A DNA stretch of 14,183 bases from Prevotellaceae bacterium UBA1743 (GTDB taxonomy: Bacteria; Bacteroidota; Bacteroidia; Bacteroidales; Bacteroidaceae): contig DCHV01000067.1 of assembly GCA_002314945.1 (NCBI GenBank), positions 72,922-87,104 on the forward strand. The letters are read 5' to 3'. Shown here piece after piece: positions 7,035-13,814 of the stretch. Below the pieces are notes generated by a model, which saw only the letters and a list, made by a program, of their open reading frames with translations, made no database searches and was not told the origin of the DNA. Position 1 is the stretch's first letter, and each line of letters begins with the position of its first letter. The position numbers and the translations under genes are program-made.

Positions 7035-9693
7035 CAAACAAATGCAGTTGGCCGTTCATTTCGTCCATCAGATCCTGATCGCTTTTGTTGGCATCGTCAT
7101 TCTCCGGTCCCTCTGCATCCTTTGGTTCCTCGGGTTGCTGTGTTGTCTCCGTCGGTTCTGGCATACGGGTGGGCTCCAGTTCCTCTACCTGTGCTATTTC
7201 GAATGTCGTCACACGCTTTCCACGCGCCTTGAATCCTTTCACGGAGATGAATTCCTCTGCTTCCAGTATGATGGGTTCGCGGAACGAGTCAGCTCCTCCC
7301 ATGGTCACCTTCAGTCGTGGGTAAGGTGTGTCGGTCAGCAGGATCTGTTGGTTTTCCGGATTGTCTCCCAGGTAGCTTTGTGATCGTGGAGTAGCCTCCA
7401 TCTGGAAGCGTTTCAGATAGAGGTAGCCATTCTGTGTCTGGTCGAATAGAGCCACGGTCCACACCTTTTCTGCATCGTATTTCTCGATGCGTTGGATATT
7501 GCTGTCGAAGTGGTTGTTCAGGTCGATGCTGCTCAGGTAGTAGTCGCCGTTCTTCAGGATCACGAGGATGCGGTCATCGTTGTTGAACTCGCCTAAATAC
7601 GTACCTTGCTCGTCATAGTTGAGTCGCAACACATCGGGGTCAAACCATACCTTCCGTCCTCCCAGGGTGCTTCCTCCGTGGCTCTTCAGGAGGATGCGGC
7701 TCACCTCCAGTTTGGTCAGCAGGTTGCCCATGCTCTGTCGGCCTTTGATGCTGATTTCGCTGAAATCCTTTTCCAGTGTCAGTCGTTTCAGTTTCGGGTT
7801 GGGTTTGAGCAGAATGCGCAGGGTTTCCGCTTCTCCATTGGGGTTGGCAGTGAAATAGAGTACCCTGCTTCCCGCCTTGCCCTGAGTCAGATCGTATTCC
7901 CTGTCGCGTGTCACGCTTGTCACATTGAATCGCTTTATGTAGTAGGCGCCTCCCTTACCGTCGCGATATACGGCATTGTAGATGGTGCGCGAGTCGTTCT
8001 TCTTGAAGATGGCGATGTGCATGATCTCGCACTTCCGTTTCTCTGCCTTCGAACGTTCCGTTTCGCCCACAAAGAGTTTCTCGGCCATCCTCACCACCTT
8101 GTATGTCCCATCCTTGTAGAAGAGGATCACGTCGTCGATGTCCGAGCAGTTGCATACGTACTCGTCCTTTTTCAGACTGGTACCGATGAATCCCTCCTCG
8201 CGATTGATGTACAGTTTCTGGTTCGCCTCCACCACCTTGGCGGCAGTGATGGTGTCGAAGCTCTTTATTTCCGTCAGTCGGGGATGGTCTTTGCCGTATT
8301 TCTCCTTGATGAAGCGGAACCAGTCGCAGGTCACCTCCACCATGTTGTTCAGTTCCTTCTCTATCTGCGCTATCTCCTTTTTTATCAGGGCGATTTGTTC
8401 CTCCGCCTTGTCCTTGTTGAAGCGCAGGATGCGGGCCATCTTTATCTCCATCAGCCGCAGGATGTCGTCCTTCGTCACTTCGCGCACCATCTTGGGGTAC
8501 CATGGTGTCAGTCGCTCGTCGATCCATTCACAGGCTTCGTCCATCGTCTTGGCATTCTCGAACTGCTTGTCCTTGTAGATGCGCTCCTCGATGAAGATGC
8601 TTTCCAGCGATGCGAAATGCAGGTTCTCCAGCAATTCTCCGCGACGTATCAGACGCTCCTTGCGCAGCAGTTCCAGCGTTGCATCCACGTTGCGCTGCAG
8701 TACCTCGCTGATGGTCAGGAAACGTGGTTTCCTCTCGTCTATCACACAGCAGTTGGGGCTGATGCTCACCTCGCAATCCGTACAGGCATACAGCGCATCT
8801 ATTGTCTTGTCGCTGCTTGCCCCTGGTGTCAGGTGTATCAGGATTTCCACTTTGGCCGCAGTCATGTCTTCCACCTTGCGCACCTTTATCTTCCCCTTTT
8901 CGATCGCCTTGGTGATGCTCTCGATGAAGGGGCTTGGCTTGCCCGCCGAGCCAGTGGTCTTTCCGTATGGGATTTCCGTGATGGCCAGCGTCTTGCTGTC
9001 CCGTTTCTCTATCTTGGCCCTCACACGCAGGACGCCCCCTCGCTGTCCGTCGTTGTATTTGCTCACGTCGATGCTGCCTCCCGTGGGGAAGTCGGGGTAC
9101 AGATGGAACTCCTCGCCATGCAGGTATTGGATGGCCGCATCGCATATCTCATTCAGGTTGTGGGGCAGGATCTTGCAACTCAGTCCCACCGCGATGCCCT
9201 CTGCTCCCTGCGCCAGCAGCAAGGGGAATTTCACGGGCAGAGCCACCGGCTCCTTGTTGCGTCCGTCGTACGAGAGTTTCCATTCTGTGGTCTTCGGGTT
9301 GAATACCACATCCAGGGCAAACTTGCTCAGACGTGCCTCGATGTATCGTCCTGCGGCAGCATCGTCGCCAGTCAGGATGTTGCCCCAGTTTCCCTGGCAA
9401 TCCACCAGCAGATCCTTCTGTCCCAGCTGTACCAGGGCATCCTTGATGCTGGCGTCGCCATGAGGGTGGAACTGCATCGTATGCCCCACGATATTGGCCA
9501 CCTTGTTGTATCGTCCGTCATCCATCCGCTTCATGCTGTGCAGGATGCGCCTTTGTACGGGTTTGAAGCCATCGCCGATGTGCGGCACGGCACGTTCCAG
9601 TATCACATACGATGCATAGTCCAGGAACCAGTTCTGGTACATTTGGTTCAGATGATGGGTTATTCCCTCGGAGTTTGTTACGTTGTCTGTCAT
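7027..9693 (-). CDS. parC: Topoisomerase IV / DNA gyrase-like subunit A
   Basis: An 888-residue type IIA topoisomerase cleavage subunit, which cuts and religates duplex DNA with an ATPase B subunit to decatenate or relax chromosomes. The N-terminal winged-helix region has GDGFKPVQRRILHSM at 40-54, HPHGD at 76-80 and the catalytic Tyr117 in AAAGRYIEARLS. Residues about 330-460 form the tower and coiled-coil part (long Lys/Glu helix at about 412-455). Residues about 480-820 have the repeated beta-strand pattern of the pinwheel domain. I find no GyrA-box (QRRGGRG-type), which favours a topoisomerase IV-like rather than gyrase role. Residues about 830-888 are an acidic, Pro/Glu-rich tail ending in QLHLFDE. 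The residue matching GyrA Ser83 is Ala81. The minus-strand box at 9735-9742 probably drives it. parE is not adjacent here. Confidence 0.92.
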   Translation of the reverse strand: MTDNVTNSEGITHHLNQMYQNWFLDYASYVILERAVPHIGDGFKPVQRRILHSMKRMDDGRYNKVANIVGHTMQFHPHGDASIKDALVQLGQKDLLVDCQGNWGNILTGDDAAAGRYIEARLSKFALDVVFNPKTTEWKLSYDGRNKEPVALPVKFPLLLAQGAEGIAVGLSCKILPHNLNEICDAAIQYLHGEEFHLYPDFPTGGSIDVSKYNDGQRGGVLRVRAKIEKRDSKTLAITEIPYGKTTGSAGKPSPFIESITKAIEKGKIKVRKVEDMTAAKVEILIHLTPGASSDKTIDALYACTDCEVSISPNCCVIDERKPRFLTISEVLQRNVDATLELLRKERLIRRGELLENLHFASLESIFIEERIYKDKQFENAKTMDEACEWIDERLTPWYPKMVREVTKDDILRLMEIKMARILRFNKDKAEEQIALIKKEIAQIEKELNNMVEVTCDWFRFIKEKYGKDHPRLTEIKSFDTITAAKVVEANQKLYINREEGFIGTSLKKDEYVCNCSDIDDVILFYKDGTYKVVRMAEKLFVGETERSKAEKRKCEIMHIAIFKKNDSRTIYNAVYRDGKGGAYYIKRFNVTSVTRDREYDLTQGKAGSRVLYFTANPNGEAETLRILLKPNPKLKRLTLEKDFSEISIKGRQSMGNLLTKLEVSRILLKSHGGSTLGGRKVWFDPDVLRLNYDEQGTYLGEFNNDDRILVILKNGDYYLSSIDLNNHFDSNIQRIEKYDAEKVWTVALFDQTQNGYLYLKRFQMEATPRSQSYLGDNPENQQILLTDTPYPRLKVTMGGADSFREPIILEAEEFISVKGFKARGKRVTTFEIAQVEELEPTRMPEPTETTQQPEEPKDAEGPENDDANKSDQDLMDEMNGQLHLFDE

Positions 9694-9734
9694 ATTTGGT
9701 AGGACAAATTCAGCCCTTGTGTTATTTTCATCTG

Positions 9735-9742
9735 CAAATTTA
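9735..9742 (-). promoter_or_regulatory. Candidate promoter box for the parC operon
   Basis: Read on the minus strand these bases are TAAATTTG, a perfect match to the Bacteroidota primary sigma factor -7 element TAnnTTTG. The box ends 41 bases before the parC start codon. No convincing TTTG -33 element lies at the expected 19-22 base distance, so the call depends on the -7 box and its position. Confidence 0.45.
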
Positions 9743-9765
9743 GCAAAATATCCGCAGAAAAGATG

Positions 9766-9773
9766 TACTTTTG
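9766..9773 (+). promoter_or_regulatory. Candidate promoter box for glyS
   Basis: TACTTTTG is a perfect match to the Bacteroidota -7 element TAnnTTTG, 38 bases before the glyS start. A weak -33-like TTTAG (9739-9743) lies 22 bases upstream and overlaps the divergent minus-strand box, so the two promoters would share DNA. Confidence 0.6.
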
Positions 9774-9811
9774 CGCAAAGTTTTAAACAATTGAGATAAA
9801 ATTAGGAATTT

Positions 9812-11353
9812 ATGGCACAGGAAGATGTATTCAAGAAAATCGTTTCTCATTGCAAAGAATATGGTTTTGTCTTTCCCAGTAGTGATATCTACGACGGATT
9901 GGGTGCAGTATATGATTATGGTCAGAATGGTGTAGAACTGAAGAACAACATCAAGCAATATTGGTGGCAGAGCATGGTATTGCTCCACGAGAACATCGTG
10001 GGCATCGATGCAGCCATCTTCATGCATCCCACCACATGGAAAGCCAGTGGTCATGTGGATGCTTTCAACGATCCCCTCATCGACAATCGCGATTCCAAGA
10101 AACGCTACCGCGCCGATGTGCTCATCGAAGATCAGTTGGCCAAGTACGACGAGAAGATCGACAAGGAGGTGCAGAAGGCAGCCAAGCGATTCGGAGATTC
10201 CTTCGACGAGGCACAGTTCCGTGCCACCAACGCCCGCGTCCTCGAGACCGCAGCCAAGCGCGATGCCCTACATGAGCGCTTTGCCAAGGCACTCAACGAT
10301 GTCAATCTCGAAGAACTTCGCCAGATTATCCTCGACGAGGAAATCGTATGCCCCATCAGTGGCACCCGCAACTGGACCGAGGTACGTCAGTTCAACCTGA
10401 TGTTCTCCACCGAGGTAGGTTCCACTGCCGATGGCGCCAGCAAGATTTACCTGCGTCCCGAGACCGCACAGGGAATCTTTGTCAACTACCTCAATGTCCA
10501 GAAGACAGGTCGCATGAAGCTGCCTTTCGGTATAGCTCAGATAGGCAAGGCCTTCCGCAACGAGATTGTGGCACGCCAGTTCATCTTCCGTATGCGCGAG
10601 TTCGAGCAGATGGAGATGCAGTTCTTCGTAAAGCCTGGCACCGAACTCGATTGGTTCCCCCAGTGGAAGAAGACACGTATGGCATGGCATCAGGCTCTGG
10701 GCTTCGGTGCAGAGAACTACCGCTTCCACGATCACGACAAGCTGGCTCACTATGCCAATGCAGCCACCGATATCGAATTCAAGATGCCCTTTGGATTCAA
10801 GGAGGTGGAGGGAATCCACAGCCGTACCAATTTCGACCTCTCCCAGCACGCCAAGTACAGCGGCAAGAAGGTAGAGTATTTCGATCCCGAGACAAACGAG
10901 AGCTTCACTCCCTACGTCATCGAGACCAGTATCGGTGTCGATCGTATGTTCCTCAGCGTGATGTGTCACAGTTACGAGGAACAGCAGCTCGAGAATGGCG
11001 AGACACGCGTGGTACTCCATTTGCCGGCAGCCCTCGCACCCGTCAAACTGGCTGTGCTGCCCCTTGTCAAGAAGGACGGCCTGCCCGAGAAGGCACAGGA
11101 GATCATCAACGACCTGCGTTTCCACTTCAACTGCAAGTACGAGGAGAAGGACTCCATCGGAAAGCGCTATCGTCGCCAGGATGCCATCGGTACGCCCTTC
11201 TGCGTCACCGTCGATCACGACACACTGCAGGACAACATGGTCACCCTGCGCTACCGCGACACGATGGAACAGCGCCGAGTGCCCATCTCCGAGCTCCGGA
11301 GCCTGATAGAAGACCAAGTGACCATCACCAGTCTTTTGAAGAAACTCATCTGA
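9812..11353 (+). CDS. glyS: Glycyl-tRNA synthetase, alpha2 (eukaryotic/archaeal-like) type
   Basis: Charges tRNA-Gly with glycine as a class II homodimer; the single 513-residue chain contrasts with the two-gene alpha2beta2 form of many other bacteria. The N-terminus EYGFVFPSSDIYDGLGAVYDYG (about 16-37) is the typical opening with the motif 1 region close behind. Residues about 95-180 form a charged helical insertion. EIVCPISG (177-184) follows, then RPETAQGIFVNY at 215-226. Motif 2 is FRNEIVARQFIFRMREFEQ at 248-266, and motif 3 is ETSIGVDRMF at 371-380, with Arg378. Residues about 409-505 form the HGTP anticodon-binding domain. The ATG at 9812 gives the usual short lead. A promoter box lies 38 bases upstream and a strong hairpin follows the stop. 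Third codon positions are rich in C. Confidence 0.97.
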   Translation: MAQEDVFKKIVSHCKEYGFVFPSSDIYDGLGAVYDYGQNGVELKNNIKQYWWQSMVLLHENIVGIDAAIFMHPTTWKASGHVDAFNDPLIDNRDSKKRYRADVLIEDQLAKYDEKIDKEVQKAAKRFGDSFDEAQFRATNARVLETAAKRDALHERFAKALNDVNLEELRQIILDEEIVCPISGTRNWTEVRQFNLMFSTEVGSTADGASKIYLRPETAQGIFVNYLNVQKTGRMKLPFGIAQIGKAFRNEIVARQFIFRMREFEQMEMQFFVKPGTELDWFPQWKKTRMAWHQALGFGAENYRFHDHDKLAHYANAATDIEFKMPFGFKEVEGIHSRTNFDLSQHAKYSGKKVEYFDPETNESFTPYVIETSIGVDRMFLSVMCHSYEEQQLENGETRVVLHLPAALAPVKLAVLPLVKKDGLPEKAQEIINDLRFHFNCKYEEKDSIGKRYRRQDAIGTPFCVTVDHDTLQDNMVTLRYRDTMEQRRVPISELRSLIEDQVTITSLLKKLI

Positions 11354-11367
11354 TAGAACTTTTTTTC

Positions 11368-11416
11368 AGGAAACTCTCTTCCCCATCATGTTGGGGGCGA
11401 GAGTTTTCTACTTTAT
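11368..11416 (+). terminator. Strong hairpin after glyS
   Basis: A 17-position stem pairs 11368-11384 with 11393-11409, with one mismatch and two G-T pairs, closing an 8-base loop (ATCATGTT). Its core is AAACTCTC / GAGAGTTT with a C4/G4 top. T-rich sequence (TTTTCTACTTTAT) overlaps and follows the right arm. It begins 14 bases after the glyS stop and ends 25 bases before the next gene, so it probably ends or attenuates glyS transcription. A run of seven T (11360-11366) lies before, not after, the hairpin. Confidence 0.7.
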
Positions 11417-11434
11417 ACAATACACCTTGGAAAT

Positions 11435-12109
11435 ATGATGCGAAGCAGAAGACTTATCACCAGCCTCTTGGGAGCACTCCTCATGTGCCTCTATCTCACG
11501 TCTTGCTCCGAGACGAGCGACACCTGGAATCCCTACTACGACTGGAAAGCCCGCAACGAGGCATGGTACGAACAGATAGCCGACAGCGCACGTACCGCCA
11601 TAGCCACCGCACGTGCACAGTATGGCGAAGCGTGGGAGCAGCATTGCGACTGGCGTATGTACAAGACCTACATGAAGAGCGAGGAGGAACAGGGACCCCT
11701 TGCCGACACCGTCTGTGTCCATATCCTCCATCGTGGCCAGGGGACCGTGTCACCCTGCTACAGCGATACGGTACGTATCAATTTCCGTGGATGGACCATG
11801 GCAACCGAATACGAGACCGACGACGGGAAGCTCGAGAAGTCACAGGCCGTGTTCACCCAGACCTACTACGGCTCCTACGATCCCTCCACGGCAGCTCCGC
11901 AGGTGATGGCCGTCAGCAGCACCGTCGAGGGCTATTGCACCGCCCTTCAGTACATGGTCGAGGGAGACGACTGGCTTGTCTATCTCCCCTGCGAACTCGC
12001 CTACAAGCACGAGTCTTCATCCACCATCCCAGCCTATAGCACCCTCGTCTTCCGCCTCTGCGTGGTAGGAGTCTATGAGGCGGGCTCACACGTTCCCGAC
12101 TGGAAATAA
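11435..12109 (+). CDS. FKBP-like lipoprotein (peptidyl-prolyl isomerase family)
   Basis: A 224-residue envelope lipoprotein. Residues 1-24 form the signal with lipobox LTSC and lipidated Cys24. Residues about 25-100 are a helical, Trp/Tyr-rich spacer. An FKBP-type domain spans about 105-214, recognised by DTVRINFRGWT, the DDGK turn, the TVEGYCTALQYMVEGDDWLVYLP helix-strand block, AY at 189-190 and STIPAYSTLVFRL. FKBPs normally catalyse proline isomerisation. Compared with FKBP12, Phe117 replaces Tyr26, Thr141 replaces Asp37 and Tyr167 replaces Trp59, while Tyr190 and Phe206 are kept. Activity is therefore uncertain and a chaperone or binding role is possible. Two adjacent ATGs (11435 and 11438) could start it; the first is used. 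The transporter gene follows 16 bases later. Alignment was by eye. Confidence 0.8.
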   Translation: MMRSRRLITSLLGALLMCLYLTSCSETSDTWNPYYDWKARNEAWYEQIADSARTAIATARAQYGEAWEQHCDWRMYKTYMKSEEEQGPLADTVCVHILHRGQGTVSPCYSDTVRINFRGWTMATEYETDDGKLEKSQAVFTQTYYGSYDPSTAAPQVMAVSSTVEGYCTALQYMVEGDDWLVYLPCELAYKHESSSTIPAYSTLVFRLCVVGVYEAGSHVPDWK

Positions 12110-12125
12110 CCTCATTTTTATACCG

Positions 12126-13814
12126 ATGGAATTCATTATTCTCTTAGGCTCAGTCGCCCTGCTCATGTATGGCATGAAGGTGATGAGCGAAGGCCTCCAG
12201 AAAATGGCTGGCGGCAAGTTGCGTAACATCCTTGGCACCATGACCACCAACCGCTTCACCGGTCTTCTCACAGGTGCCTTCATCACCACCTCCATACAGT
12301 CCTCCACAGCCACCACCGTCATGACGGTCAGCTTCGTCAGTGCAGGACTGCTCACCCTCTCCCAGGCCATCAGCGTCATCATGGGAGCCAACATCGGAAC
12401 CACCGCCACCGCATGGATCATGGTGCTCGGGGGCAGTTTCGATATGCGTATGATCGTATATACAGCCATCGTAGTGGCCATCGCACTCATCTACAACAAG
12501 AAGAATGCCAATCTCGGGGAATTCATCATGGGTCTCGCCCTGATGCTTCTTGGCCTCACCACCCTCAAGATGAACGCCGCCGACATGCACCTCGACCAGA
12601 ACACCGCCATCACCGATTTCATGGCTTCCATCAGCGGGTGGGGGTACGGCAGCTATCTGCTCTTCCTCTTCATCGGAGGCATCCTCACCTGTGCCGTGCA
12701 GAGTTCGGCAGCCATCATGGCCATCACCATGACACTCTGCTCCACCGGAGTACTCGACATCTACATGGGCATCGCCCTCGTCATGGGCGAGAACGTGGGA
12801 ACCACCATCACTTCCAATATCGTGGCATTGTCAGCCTCCGTGCAGGCACAGCGCGCAGCCCGTGCCCATCTCATCTTCAACCTCTTCGGAGTCATCTGGG
12901 TACTCTGCATCTATCGCTACTTCGTCGATTTCGTGTGCAGCATGGTAGGATGCGACCCACAGAACGTCGGCAACCCCATCATTCTGAATGCCGTCCTGGC
13001 AGCCTTCCACACCTCCTTCAATGTATGCAACGTACTCATCCTCATCTGGTTCATCCGTCCGATGGAGAAACTCGTCTGTATGCTCGTCTCCAAGAAGGAA
13101 GGGGGCGAGGACGAAGAACTCCGGCTCCGCTATATCGGTGGCGGTCTCCTCTCCACGGCCGAGCTGTCCATCCTCGAGGCACACAAGGAAATCAACGTCT
13201 TCGTCGATCGCTGCCTGCGTATGTACAACCTCACACAGGACCTGCTCCATACCACCAAGGGCGAGGACTTCAACAAACTCTTCTCCCGCATAGAGAAGTA
13301 CGAGAGCATCACCGACCACATGGAGATAGAGATAGCCGACTACCTCACCCAGGTCAGCGAGGGAAGGCTCAGTATCGAGTCCAAGCAAGAGATACAGCGT
13401 ATGATGCGCGTCTGCTCCGAACTCGAGAGTATCGGTGACAGCTGCTACAACCTCGCACGTACCATCCGTCGCAAGCGAGAGTATGGCAAGGAAGACTTCA
13501 CCGCCAAGCAGTACCAGCATATCCATTCCATGATGCAGCTCTCGCTCGAAGCACTTACCCAGATGAAGACTGTGGTAGAGCAGACAGGCCATCGCTATGT
13601 CGATCTCAACCGCAACTACAATACCGAGCACGAGATAAACAACTATCGCAACCAGTTGAAGACCCAGAACATCATCGACATCAACAACAAGCTCTACGAC
13701 TATCAGATGGGTGTCTTCTACATGGATATGATATCCGAGTGCGAGAAGCTGGGCGACTACGTCATCAACGTCATCGAGTCAACAGGTGTGGCGGAGAAGA
13801 AACTGCGTCCCTGA
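12126..13814 (+). CDS. Na/Pi cotransporter family protein with PhoU-like domain
   Basis: A 562-residue inner-membrane transporter of the Na+/phosphate cotransporter (NptA/YjbB, SLC34-like) family. The membrane part, about 1-315, contains the family's inverted duplication: TTSIQSSTATT (54-64) and TCAVQSSAAIM (188-198) are the paired QSS motifs, and GANIGTT (87-93) and GENVGTT (221-227) the paired turns after them. Residues about 345-555 form a cytoplasmic helical PhoU-like domain, often linked to regulation of phosphate or ion flux. The ATG at 12126 is chosen because it begins right at the first membrane helix. An in-frame ATG at 12075 would overlap the preceding gene by 35 bases and add 17 residues of no family likeness. 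It lies 16 bases after the FKBP-like gene. Phosphate is inferred from the family; other anions are possible. Confidence 0.93.
   Translation: MEFIILLGSVALLMYGMKVMSEGLQKMAGGKLRNILGTMTTNRFTGLLTGAFITTSIQSSTATTVMTVSFVSAGLLTLSQAISVIMGANIGTTATAWIMVLGGSFDMRMIVYTAIVVAIALIYNKKNANLGEFIMGLALMLLGLTTLKMNAADMHLDQNTAITDFMASISGWGYGSYLLFLFIGGILTCAVQSSAAIMAITMTLCSTGVLDIYMGIALVMGENVGTTITSNIVALSASVQAQRAARAHLIFNLFGVIWVLCIYRYFVDFVCSMVGCDPQNVGNPIILNAVLAAFHTSFNVCNVLILIWFIRPMEKLVCMLVSKKEGGEDEELRLRYIGGGLLSTAELSILEAHKEINVFVDRCLRMYNLTQDLLHTTKGEDFNKLFSRIEKYESITDHMEIEIADYLTQVSEGRLSIESKQEIQRMMRVCSELESIGDSCYNLARTIRRKREYGKEDFTAKQYQHIHSMMQLSLEALTQMKTVVEQTGHRYVDLNRNYNTEHEINNYRNQLKTQNIIDINNKLYDYQMGVFYMDMISECEKLGDYVINVIESTGVAEKKLRP

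Noticed and set aside
7035..7037. TTG as start codon of the DUF3316-like gene
   Set aside because: The adjacent ATG at 7034 is a stronger start and gives the standard overlap with the upstream stop codon.
7606..9702. A plus-strand open frame of 698 codons lying antisense to the topoisomerase gene
   Set aside because: It is a shadow: the strong codon bias of the minus-strand gene removes stops from this frame. Its translation has no recognisable domain, while the minus frame is an unmistakable topoisomerase.
10268..11317. A minus-strand open frame of 349 codons antisense to glyS
   Set aside because: It is fully inside glyS, with composition expected from reversed C-ending codons and no domain signature.
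10348..12039. A plus-strand open frame of 563 codons spanning glyS and the FKBP-like gene
   Set aside because: It crosses a strong terminator-like hairpin and two real genes in a different frame, and its translation is Arg/Pro/Ser-rich nonsense typical of a shifted frame in C-ending codons.
12413..13438. A plus-strand open frame of 341 codons inside the transporter gene
   Set aside because: It is His/Arg-rich frame-shifted translation of the Na/Pi cotransporter, without a domain or start context.
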